A stretch of 9,924 nt of DNA from Phycisphaerae bacterium (GTDB taxonomy: Bacteria; Planctomycetota; Phycisphaerae; Phycisphaerales; UBA1924), in the NCBI GenBank assembly GCA_016794945.1, contig JAEUIX010000114.1, forward strand, positions 1-9,924. The letters run 5' to 3'. Positions within the stretch are counted from its first letter, which is position 1. Every line of letters begins with the position of its first letter. The translations under genes were made by a program, and so were the position numbers. Below the pieces are notes generated by a model. It made no database searches. It saw nothing but the letters and a program-made list of their open reading frames with translations, and was not told the DNA's origin. Positions 1-6,135 of this stretch are shown piece after piece.

Positions 1-1046
1 CGCAGGAACAGGCGCGAGTCGGTGATCCAGTCGTCGGTGTGGAACGCGACCTTGACGCCGGCCTTCTCCAGCACCGCGCCGGTCTCGTACGACATTTCGG
101 CGGCCTCGAGCTTCCCGCCCGGTGAGTCGACCAGGATGACCGAGCACGGAACCCCTGCCTTGGCGATCTCGTCGGCGACCTTCCACGCCTCGCTGACGTG
201 GTGCAGCGTGACGCGGAAGCCAAACTCCTGCTTCAGCCGGAGAACGGTCATGATGTCGTCGGCGCGGTGCGTGTGGTGGTGCACCATGCGGGAACCGTCG
301 AGCACTTCGACCAGAGCCTCCATGGCCAGGTCGCGGGCCGGGGCGCGGTCCTGCCCGTCGGGGCCCGCGCCGGCGCCGCCGGCCTGGATCGCCGCGGCCC
401 GCTTGGCCTTGTACTGCTGGGCCCTGGTGTAGAGGTCCCGCACCATCGCCGCGGCCTTGCCGCGCGTGGCGGCAAAGGGCGGGTCGCGCATGGGGTTGGT
501 GCCGTTGGCCATCTTCATGCCGCCCATGGGGTTGCCGCGGTCGTCGCGGATGATCATGTCGTCGATGCGCTTGGCGGGGCGGAGTTTGACGTAGACGGTC
601 TGGCCGCTGAGCAGGTGGCCGGAGCCGGGCATGATGTTGAGGGTGGTCAGGCCGCCGGCGACGGCGCGCCGGAAGCCCGAGTCGAGGGGATTGATGGAGT
701 CGCTGACGCGCACGTCGGGCTGGAGGGTGGCGCTGCCGTCGGCTCCGCCGACCCCGCCGATGTGGTTGTGGGTGTCGACCAGGCCGGGCATGATGACCTT
801 GCCGGCGCAGTCGATCCGCAGCGCGTCGGGCGGGATGGCTGTCGCGTCGGCCGGGCCGACGGCGACGATGCGGCCCTGGTGCACGACGAGGACCCCGCGA
901 TCGATCTCCGCCGCACCGGCGCCCTCGGCGTTGCCGACGGGAACGATGCGCGCGTTGACGAAGGCGACGGGCGCGGTCTGCGCGCGGGCGGGGCCGACCG
1001 AAGCCGCGGCGACGGCGAGGAGAAACGCGCACAAGAGCTTGATCAC
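1..1046 (-). CDS. Exported imidazolonepropionase-like amidohydrolase, C-terminus beyond window
   Basis: Amidohydrolase-superfamily metal-dependent hydrolase, 348 residues visible and open at the window edge. Residues 1-22 form a signal peptide (short MIK n-region, Leu/Ala core, ARA before Q23), so the enzyme is probably periplasmic or otherwise outside the cytoplasm. The N-terminal beta-sandwich follows (FVNARIVPVG, then GRIVAVGP), leading into the metal-binding strand VDTHNHIGG with H93 and H95. Other likely metal or substrate histidines are H256-H258 and H260 (HHHTHRADD), H282/H283 (TLHHVSEAW) and the late HTDDW motif at H336. Members of this imidazolonepropionase-like group act on C-N bonds, such as cyclic amides or dipeptides, but the substrate cannot be read from the sequence. 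GTG at 1046 is preferred because GGAG lies 7 bases upstream and the signal peptide starts directly there. It diverges from the CstA-type transporter gene. Family is confident; substrate unknown. Confidence 0.9.
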   Translation of the reverse strand, partial: MIKLLCAFLLAVAAASVGPARAQTAPVAFVNARIVPVGNAEGAGAAEIDRGVLVVHQGRIVAVGPADATAIPPDALRIDCAGKVIMPGLVDTHNHIGGVGGADGSATLQPDVRVSDSINPLDSGFRRAVAGGLTTLNIMPGSGHLLSGQTVYVKLRPAKRIDDMIIRDDRGNPMGGMKMANGTNPMRDPPFAATRGKAAAMVRDLYTRAQQYKAKRAAAIQAGGAGAGPDGQDRAPARDLAMEALVEVLDGSRMVHHHTHRADDIMTVLRLKQEFGFRVTLHHVSEAWKVADEIAKAGVPCSVILVDSPGGKLEAAEMSYETGAVLEKAGVKVAFHTDDWITDSRLFL

Positions 1047-1053
1047 GTTCGGG

Positions 1054-1057
1054 CTCC
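1054..1057 (-). promoter_or_regulatory. Ribosome binding site of the amidohydrolase gene
   Basis: Reads GGAG on the minus strand with a 7-base spacer to the GTG start at 1046. It supports the GTG over any internal ATG, since the encoded N-terminus is then a complete signal peptide. Confidence 0.6.
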
Positions 1058-1082
1058 GTTCCCGCCCCCGGGGATCGCGGTG

Positions 1083-1109
1083 AGCATACCGAAACGGGCG
1101 TGTTGACCA
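1083..1109 (-). promoter_or_regulatory. Possible promoter for the amidohydrolase gene in the divergent spacer
   Basis: On the minus strand TATGCT (1083-1088) resembles a -10 box and TGGTCA (1104-1109) weakly resembles a -35 box, but the 15-base spacer is short. The divergent spacer 1047-1139 must hold signals for both flanking genes. I see no comparably good plus-strand promoter in it. Treat this as a weak candidate from eye matching only. Confidence 0.2.
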
Positions 1110-1139
1110 CGGGGCCGGGAGTTGTCACAGTGGGCGGCG

Positions 1140-2996
1140 ATGGGACTGACGGCGTTGGCGCTGGCGGTGATGGCGGCGTTGTGCGCCGGGTACCTGCTGT
1201 ACGGCACGTACATCGCCCGCCAGTACCGTCTGGACGACCGCACGCCCACGCCCGCGGCCCGGATCAACGACGGGGTGGACTTCATCCCGACGCGCCCGTT
1301 CTACCTGATGAGCCAGCACTTCTCCGCGATCGCGGCGGCGGGCCCGATCGCCGGCCCGATCCTGGCGTGCATGGGCTTCGGGTGGCTGCCGTGCCTGATC
1401 TGGATCGTGCTGGGGGTGATCTTCATCGGGGCGGTGCACGATCTGTCGGCGCTGGTGGCGTCGGTGCGGCACGGGGCGCATTCCATCGCGGAGATCGCGC
1501 GGGCGAACCTGGGGCGGCGAGCGTTTTTGGCGATCACGGCGTTCATCTGGGTGGCGCTGGTCTACGTGATCGTGGCGTTCACGCAGATCACCGCCGAGTC
1601 GTTCGTGGGGCGGGCCGAGGAGTTCGAAGGGCTGGCGACGCCGTTCAACAAGGGCGGCGCGGTGGCTGCCAGCAGCGCGCTCTACCTGCTGCTGGCGCTG
1701 GTGATGGGCGTCGTCGAGCGGTTCCTGCGCCCGCCGGGGTGGCTGTCGGCGCTGGTGTTCGTGCCGGCGACGCTGGGGTGCGTGTGGGCCGGCACGCAGC
1801 TGGACTCGATCCTGAACTTCTCTTCGACCACCTGGTGCGTGCTGATCCTGCTGTACTGCTTCGGGGCCTCGCTGCTGCCGATGTGGCTGCTGCAGCAGCC
1901 ACGCGGGTTCCTGGGCGGGTTCGTGCTCTACCTGGCGATCGCGGTGGGCCTGGGCGGCGTGCTGTTCGGCAATTACGAGATCCGCCAGCCGATGGTGACC
2001 GAGCAGGCTCTGGCGACGCTCAACCCGCTGTCGGCGGTTGACATGTTCCGCGAAGGTTCGACGCTGCGCCCGACGGACCTGGTGATTCCTTTCCTGTTCG
2101 TGACGATCGCGTGCGGCGCCTGCTCGGGGTTTCACGGGCTGATCTGCGGCGGCACGACCAGCAAGCAGGTGGCCAGGGAATCGCACTGCACGCCGATCGG
2201 ATTCGGGGCGATGCTGCTGGAGGGCCTGGTGGCGGTGATCGCGCTGGCGACGGTGCTGATCATCACGCCGGCGCAGGCGGCGGGCCAGCCGCCGGCGCGC
2301 ATCTACGGCGACGGGCTCGCGCAGTTCCTGACGGTGTTCCTGGGCAAGGACTGGCTGGTGTTCGCCGCGACCTTCGGCGCGATGGCCTTCAGCACGTTCG
2401 TGTTCGACACGCTGGACGTGTCGACGCGTCTGGGGCGGTACCTGCTGACGGAGTTGTACTTTCAGTTCCGACCTTCGGCGCGCCCGGGGGGCGCGGCGCC
2501 CGCGGCAAAGCCGCGTGTCGCCGACGACCACCCACACGGGCCCGATACGGATCCGGAGCTGCGCGACGTGCCGCCGGGCGTCGAGGCCAAGGCGGTCGGT
2601 CTCGTGGGCGCGGCTCTGACCGCGGGCGTGCCGCTGGTGATGCTGCTGGCGGTGGACCCCGGGGCGTACCGGCTCTTCTGGACGCTCTTCGGCACCAGCA
2701 ACCAGCTGCTGGCGTCGCTCACGCTGCTGGGGATCACGGTGTGGCTGGCGCGCAGCGGCCGGCGCTACTGGTACACGCTCGTGCCCATGATCTTCGTGAT
2801 GACCATCACGCTGTGGGCGCTGGGCCTGCAGGCCGCCGTGGGCGCGCGAGACGCGCTGCGCGGGCAGTGGCGCACCGCGGCGGGCGACCTGAACCCGACG
2901 GTGCTCAACGCGGCGGTGGCCGTGCTGCTGCTGCTGCTGGCCGCGGCGTTTATCCGCGAGGCCTGGCGCGCCGTGCGTGGGCGCGGCGCCGGCTGA
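1140..2996 (+). CDS. cstA: CstA-family (carbon starvation protein) membrane transporter
   Basis: Polytopic inner-membrane protein of the CstA family, whose characterised members import peptides or pyruvate. It is 618 residues from ATG 1140; an in-frame TTG at 1122 would add six. Family landmarks run in order: a first membrane helix ending in YGTYIAR, then NDGVDFIPT, GPIAGPI (about 68-74), FIGAVHDL (about 96-102), the central SGFHGLICGGTTSKQ segment with a following GAMLLEG, and the C-terminal LFWTLFGTSNQLLA helix typical of the CstA 5TM region. A hydrophilic Ala/Pro/His/Asp-rich loop (about residues 444-486) precedes the C-terminal helices. ATG 1140 is preferred because TTG 1122 directly abuts the only GGGAG, leaving no spacer; neither start has a well-placed ribosome site. 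It is somewhat shorter than E. coli CstA (about 700 residues). Family is confident; peptide versus pyruvate substrate is not resolved. Confidence 0.92.
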   Translation: MGLTALALAVMAALCAGYLLYGTYIARQYRLDDRTPTPAARINDGVDFIPTRPFYLMSQHFSAIAAAGPIAGPILACMGFGWLPCLIWIVLGVIFIGAVHDLSALVASVRHGAHSIAEIARANLGRRAFLAITAFIWVALVYVIVAFTQITAESFVGRAEEFEGLATPFNKGGAVAASSALYLLLALVMGVVERFLRPPGWLSALVFVPATLGCVWAGTQLDSILNFSSTTWCVLILLYCFGASLLPMWLLQQPRGFLGGFVLYLAIAVGLGGVLFGNYEIRQPMVTEQALATLNPLSAVDMFREGSTLRPTDLVIPFLFVTIACGACSGFHGLICGGTTSKQVARESHCTPIGFGAMLLEGLVAVIALATVLIITPAQAAGQPPARIYGDGLAQFLTVFLGKDWLVFAATFGAMAFSTFVFDTLDVSTRLGRYLLTELYFQFRPSARPGGAAPAAKPRVADDHPHGPDTDPELRDVPPGVEAKAVGLVGAALTAGVPLVMLLAVDPGAYRLFWTLFGTSNQLLASLTLLGITVWLARSGRRYWYTLVPMIFVMTITLWALGLQAAVGARDALRGQWRTAAGDLNPTVLNAAVAVLLLLLAAAFIREAWRAVRGRGAG

Positions 2997-3053
2997 ACGC
3001 GGGAACCGCCGGACAGCGGGGGCGAATGGACGATCGGCGGGGATGGGACTCGT

Positions 3054-3057
3054 GGAG
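3054..3057 (+). promoter_or_regulatory. Ribosome binding site of the prepilin-like gene
   Basis: GGAG lies 7 bases before ATG 3065. This favours 3065 over the in-frame ATG at 3026, whose G-run ends only three bases upstream. Confidence 0.55.
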
Positions 3058-3064
3058 CCGATCC

Positions 3065-3997
3065 ATGAACGGACGAACGGGCGGGCGTGACGACGGGCGC
3101 GATCGGTGCGCCTTCACGCTGGTGGAACTGGTGACCGTGGTGGTCGTCAGCCTGTTGATGATGGGCCTTCTGCTGGCGGCGTACAGCACAACGTGGCGCC
3201 GCGGCTGCTACCGCAGTACCACACTCCGCAACGCAACACAGATCCGGAGCATCGTGCAGGCCATGCAGGTGTGGGCGCAGGCCAACCGCGACGAGTTCCC
3301 ATTGCCGTCGGCGCTGGACGCGTCGGACGCCACGGTGAGCGCCGGCGGCGATCCCGACAGCAAGAACACCACCGCCAGCATCGCCTCGATCCTGATCTGG
3401 AACGGGTTGATCTGCCCCGAATCGCTGGTCGCCGCGCGGGAACTGCACCCGAACATCACGATCGACGACGACTACCAGACGCAGCGCCCGGCCCGCGCGG
3501 TCGACCCCGCCGCCGCGCTCTGGGACCCCGCGTTCAACGACGATTTCACATCGCCGATCGGCGCGGTGGGGCGGGCGTCGCCGCCGGGCAACCTGTCGTT
3601 CGCGTTCATGCCCCCGGCCGGGGCGCGGCGAGGGAAATGGAAGAGCACGTTCGAACCGCTGTTGGCGCTGGTGGGCGAACGGGGGCCGGATCTGATGCAG
3701 ACAGGCGTGGACGCCGCCGGCAACGCCCAGTACTCCCCGGTCAAGACAAGCCATCCGACCCTGGCACCGATGAAGAACGGCGCGTGGATCGGCGATGTGG
3801 GTTACGCCGATGGGCACGTGAACTTCGAGACCAGCCACTCTCCGCGGGAACTGGAGTACAAGACCTCGCGCGGCACGATCCGGCCGGATTGCCTGTTCAT
3901 CGATGAGCCGGGCGATCCCACCGGTGTGAACCAGTTCCTGGGGATCTTTCCGAAGGCCGGGCGAAGAACCAGCGACTGCCGCTTCATCTGGGATTGA
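3065..3997 (+). CDS. Prepilin-type (type IV pilin/pseudopilin-like) protein with C-terminal ADGHV signature
   Basis: 310-residue protein with a class III prepilin signal. A charged 16-residue leader (rich in Arg, Asp and Gly) is followed by A16/F17-T-L-V-E21-L and a hydrophobic helix to about residue 40. The Glu at mature position 5 that pilins need is present. The leader ends in Ala instead of the usual Gly. After the helix comes a region resembling planctomycete pseudopilins (NATQIRSIVQAMQVWAQ, then ANRDEFP), a long globular domain with FMPPAG and ALVGERGPD, and a C-terminal WIGDVGYADGHVNF segment like the H-X9-DG/ADGHV endings of planctomycete DUF1559-type proteins. The expected path is processing by a PilD-type peptidase at the inner membrane and display outside by a type II secretion or pilus-like machine. 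No assembly genes are in the window. It starts 68 bases after cstA on the same strand and may be read through. Specific role unknown. Confidence 0.85.
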   Translation: MNGRTGGRDDGRDRCAFTLVELVTVVVVSLLMMGLLLAAYSTTWRRGCYRSTTLRNATQIRSIVQAMQVWAQANRDEFPLPSALDASDATVSAGGDPDSKNTTASIASILIWNGLICPESLVAARELHPNITIDDDYQTQRPARAVDPAAALWDPAFNDDFTSPIGAVGRASPPGNLSFAFMPPAGARRGKWKSTFEPLLALVGERGPDLMQTGVDAAGNAQYSPVKTSHPTLAPMKNGAWIGDVGYADGHVNFETSHSPRELEYKTSRGTIRPDCLFIDEPGDPTGVNQFLGIFPKAGRRTSDCRFIWD

Positions 3998-4024
3998 CTG
4001 ACCGAAAACAAAAATAGTCGGCGG

Positions 4025-4051
4025 TGCCCGTGGTTTCGCCGGCAACGGGCA
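4025..4051. terminator. Possible terminator hairpin after the prepilin-like gene
   Basis: The 7-base inverted repeat TGCCCGT (4025-4031) and ACGGGCA (4045-4051) flanks a 13-base loop, 28 bases after the prepilin stop. There is no T-run on the plus-strand side, so intrinsic termination of the upstream gene is weakly supported. An A-rich stretch (about 4005-4016) precedes it and would be the T-tract on the minus strand, where no gene reads through. It could be an RNA-end-protecting hairpin or chance. Confidence 0.25.
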
Positions 4052-4122
4052 TTCGGTGGCATTGACGCTGGTTTCATCCCTATCGCGGCCATCAAGTTCG
4101 TATCATGTAAGGTATTCGTCGG

Positions 4123-4150
4123 TTGCTCGCGCGCGGTGGTGCGGTACGAT
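4123..4150 (+). promoter_or_regulatory. Possible promoter of the ybeY group
   Basis: TTGCTC (4123-4128) and TACGAT (4145-4150) are separated by 16 bases, ending about 20 bases before ATG 4171. They lie in the 173-base spacer 3998-4170, which is visibly richer in A/T than the coding DNA around it and is the only sizeable gene-free stretch in the window. A TTGACG at 4062-4067 has no good partner -10. This is an eye match to the housekeeping consensus only. Confidence 0.25.
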
Positions 4151-4170
4151 TCATCACTGGGTTCTAGTCC

Positions 4171-4728
4171 ATGACCTCTCGCACGCCCTCCAACCAGGTC
4201 GCCGCGGTCGCACTCGCCGAAGATTCGGGCGAGGCGGACCGGCCTCCGGCCGCAGGGGAGGCAGCGGGGGTGATCGTGGACGTGATCGACGCAACGGGGC
4301 GTTTGGCCCGGGACGATGCGGCTTGGCTCGGCCAGTGGGCGGGCCGAGCGGCTCTGATGGCCGGAGGAGCCGGGGAGGTCCGGGTTCGGGTGGTGGGGGA
4401 TGCGGAGATGGCCGAGGCCCATCGGCGGTACTCCGGGGTGGAAGGGACGACCGACGTTCTGACCTTCGACCTTCGGCCGGACCCGTCGGCCGGAGGGGCG
4501 CTGGACACGGACATCCTGATCTGCCTCGATGAAGCCGATCGGCAGGCCGGCGACCGGGGCCACCCGGTGCGTCGGGAGCTGCTGCTGTACATCCTGCACG
4601 GGGTGCTGCACTGCCTGGGGCACGATGACCACAGCGAGGCGGGGTACCGGGCGATGCACGCGCGGGAGGACGAGATCCTTCGGGCGCTGGGGGTCGGAGA
4701 CACATTCGGGGGGAGTGGTTCGTCATGA
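4171..4728 (+). CDS. ybeY: Endoribonuclease YbeY (rRNA maturation factor)
   Basis: YbeY is a cytoplasmic zinc-dependent single-strand endoribonuclease involved in 16S rRNA 3'-end maturation and ribosome quality control. The 185-residue frame shows the family core from about residue 34: VIVDVIDATG, then RVRVVGDAEM, TTDVLTFDL and DILICLDEAD. The metal motif HGVLHCLGHDDH has H143, H147 and H154, with an additional H151, followed by MHAREDEIL. In E. coli YbeY the third histidine follows a single Asp (GYDH); here it follows two (GHDDH), a form I associate with planctomycetes. Residues 1-33 are a low-complexity Ala/Pro/acidic extension absent from typical YbeY of about 155 residues. ATG 4171 has no ribosome site, whereas GTG 4270 (152 residues) sits behind GGGGAGG, so translation may begin there. 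The stop overlaps the start of the next gene by four bases, indicating an operon. Confidence 0.93.
   Translation: MTSRTPSNQVAAVALAEDSGEADRPPAAGEAAGVIVDVIDATGRLARDDAAWLGQWAGRAALMAGGAGEVRVRVVGDAEMAEAHRRYSGVEGTTDVLTFDLRPDPSAGGALDTDILICLDEADRQAGDRGHPVRRELLLYILHGVLHCLGHDDHSEAGYRAMHAREDEILRALGVGDTFGGSGSS
4255..4261 (+). promoter_or_regulatory. Strong internal ribosome-site-like sequence before GTG 4270
   Basis: GGGGAGG lies 8 bases ahead of an in-frame GTG in ybeY. Starting there gives a protein of typical YbeY length. Codon composition of the 33 codons before it is still coding-like, so the longer start cannot be excluded. Confidence 0.4.
4708..4715 (+). promoter_or_regulatory. Ribosome binding site of the CBS/CorC-like gene inside the end of ybeY
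   Basis: GGGGGGAG ends 9 bases before ATG 4725, within the last codons of ybeY. It supports the first of two tandem ATGs (4725, 4728) and tight translational coupling. Confidence 0.55.
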
Positions 4729-6080
4729 TGGGAACGCTGGCCATCTGGGTGGCGTTGGCCGCCGCGGCGGTGGGCTGCGTGTTCAGCGCGATCTACCACG
4801 CGATGGTGCAGACGTCGCGGACGGACGTGGAGTCGCTGGCGGAGGAGCGGTCCGGCAAGGCGGCGGCGGAGTCGATGGGGCGGATGATGGACCACTCGGG
4901 GGTGTACGCCCGGGCGACGGGGCTGGTCGCGCTGGCGGCGTTCGGGGTGGCGGCGATGGGGATGGTGGAGTGGATCGCGGCCCTGCGTGCCAACGACAGG
5001 CCGGACTGGCTGGACGGCGGGCTTGGGGTGCTGGCGGTGGCGGTGCTTGGGTGGCTTGTGGGCGTGGCGGCGCCGATGTCGGTGGCGACGTACGCCGGGG
5101 CGCGGGTGATCTGGTCGACGCGGTCGCTGTCGCGGCTCGCCGCGGCGCTGGTGACGCCGCTGGAGGTGGTGGCGCGGGGGACGGACGAGGTGGTCCGGCG
5201 GCTGGCCGGGGCGGAGCGTCGTCACGCGGGGGAGCAGGTGCAGCGGGAGCTGCTGAGCGTGATCGAGGAGGGAGAGGCCAAGGGCGCGTTCGACGACTTC
5301 GAGCGGAAGATGATCGAGGCGGTGGTGTCGTTCAAGGATCTGACGGTGCAGCAGATCATGACGCCCCGGCCGAGCGTCGAGGCGATGGAGCTCTCGAACG
5401 ATCTCGGGCAGGTGATCAAGACGGTCAAGGCGCTGCGGCACTCGCGGATCCCCGTGTACGGCGAGAGCCTGGACCAGGTGGTGGGGATCTTCTATGTGAA
5501 GGACCTGATGCACTGGCTGGCGGGCGACGGCAGCCGGGTCGGGGGGAAGCCGTTCGAGCTCAAGAACATCCTTCGACCGGCGCGGTTCGTGCCGGAAACC
5601 AAGACGGTGCGTGAGCTGCTGGACGAGATGGTGGCGAACAAGGTGCACATCGCCATGGTGGCCGACGAGTACGGCGGCACGGCGGGGCTGGTGACGATCG
5701 AGGACATCGTCGAGCAGATCGTGGGCGACATCCGGGACGAGTACGAAGCGCCGCAGGCCGAACTCCCGGACGTTGTCCTCAAGCCGGAGCAGAACCGGGC
5801 CGACGTGGACGCGGCGGCTCGGATCATGGACGTGAACGGCGCGCTCGAGTCGCTGGGGGTGCAGATCCCCGAGAGCGAGGACTACGACACGGTGGGCGGG
5901 TTCGTGGTGACGACGCTGGGGCGGATCCCGTCGAAGGGGGAGAGTTTCGACCACGAGCGGATGCGGTTCACGATCCTGGAAGCCAAGCCGACGCGGGTGG
6001 TCAAGGTGTCGCTGGAGGTCCGTCCGGAGCCGGACGAGGCCGGCGCCGGAGCGCGTGCCGACGGCCAGCCGGTGGGGTGA
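4725..6080 (+). CDS. Hemolysin-family CNNM/CorC-like membrane protein (divergent DUF21, tandem CBS, CorC/HlyC C-terminal domain)
   Basis: 451-residue inner-membrane protein with the domain order of CNNM/CorB transporters. A DUF21-like membrane part (helices about 3-27, 62-87 and 98-130) is followed by a linker with GEQVQRELLSVIEEGE, then tandem CBS domains (about 207-267, opening LTVQQIMTPRP; and 285-343, with ADEYGGTAGLVTIEDIVEQI), and a CorC/HlyC-associated domain (about 355-432, with YDTVGGFV and LGRIPSKGE). The cytoplasmic half is well conserved. The membrane half is not: where the family has FSGSE-like, TM2 Asn and GE-PK-type signatures, this protein reads FSAIYHAM, ATGLVALAAFG and GVAAPMSVA. 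Relatives move or sense Mg2+ using CBS-bound nucleotide. E. coli YbeX, encoded next to ybeY, shares the CBS/CorC half and is linked to ribosome metabolism. Translationally coupled to ybeY. Architecture is confident; a transport function is uncertain. Confidence 0.88.
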   Translation: MMGTLAIWVALAAAAVGCVFSAIYHAMVQTSRTDVESLAEERSGKAAAESMGRMMDHSGVYARATGLVALAAFGVAAMGMVEWIAALRANDRPDWLDGGLGVLAVAVLGWLVGVAAPMSVATYAGARVIWSTRSLSRLAAALVTPLEVVARGTDEVVRRLAGAERRHAGEQVQRELLSVIEEGEAKGAFDDFERKMIEAVVSFKDLTVQQIMTPRPSVEAMELSNDLGQVIKTVKALRHSRIPVYGESLDQVVGIFYVKDLMHWLAGDGSRVGGKPFELKNILRPARFVPETKTVRELLDEMVANKVHIAMVADEYGGTAGLVTIEDIVEQIVGDIRDEYEAPQAELPDVVLKPEQNRADVDAAARIMDVNGALESLGVQIPESEDYDTVGGFVVTTLGRIPSKGESFDHERMRFTILEAKPTRVVKVSLEVRPEPDEAGAGARADGQPVG

Positions 6081-6135
6081 GCGTCGCGGGCCGGCCGGGC
6101 GGGCGCCTATCAATTGCGGCCGTTGCGAGCGCCGC

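Noticed and set aside
198..1106. Plus-strand open frame of about 300 codons opposite the amidohydrolase
   Set aside because: Gly/Ala/Arg/Val-rich translation with no recognisable motif; the minus strand carries a full signal peptide and conserved metal motifs. It is a shadow of GC-rich coding.
1125..2537. Minus-strand open frame of 470 codons opposite cstA
   Set aside because: Arg/Gln/His-rich low-complexity translation, fully explained by the G/C-rich third positions of cstA on the other strand.
2923..2940. Run of repeated CTG codons near the end of cstA as a possible tandem repeat
   Set aside because: It encodes a Leu run within the last membrane helix (VAVLLLLLAAAF), expected from Leu codon preference in this DNA.
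2111..3064. Upstream part of the long plus frame continuing into the prepilin-like gene, as a fused larger protein
   Set aside because: This stretch overlaps cstA in another frame and reads as low-complexity Gly/Ala/Arg; the real start is ATG 3065 with its own ribosome site and leader peptide.
6055..6135. Upstream in-frame extension of cysS
   Set aside because: It would begin inside the preceding gene and encode an unrelated 27-residue leader; CysRS homology begins right at ATG 6136.
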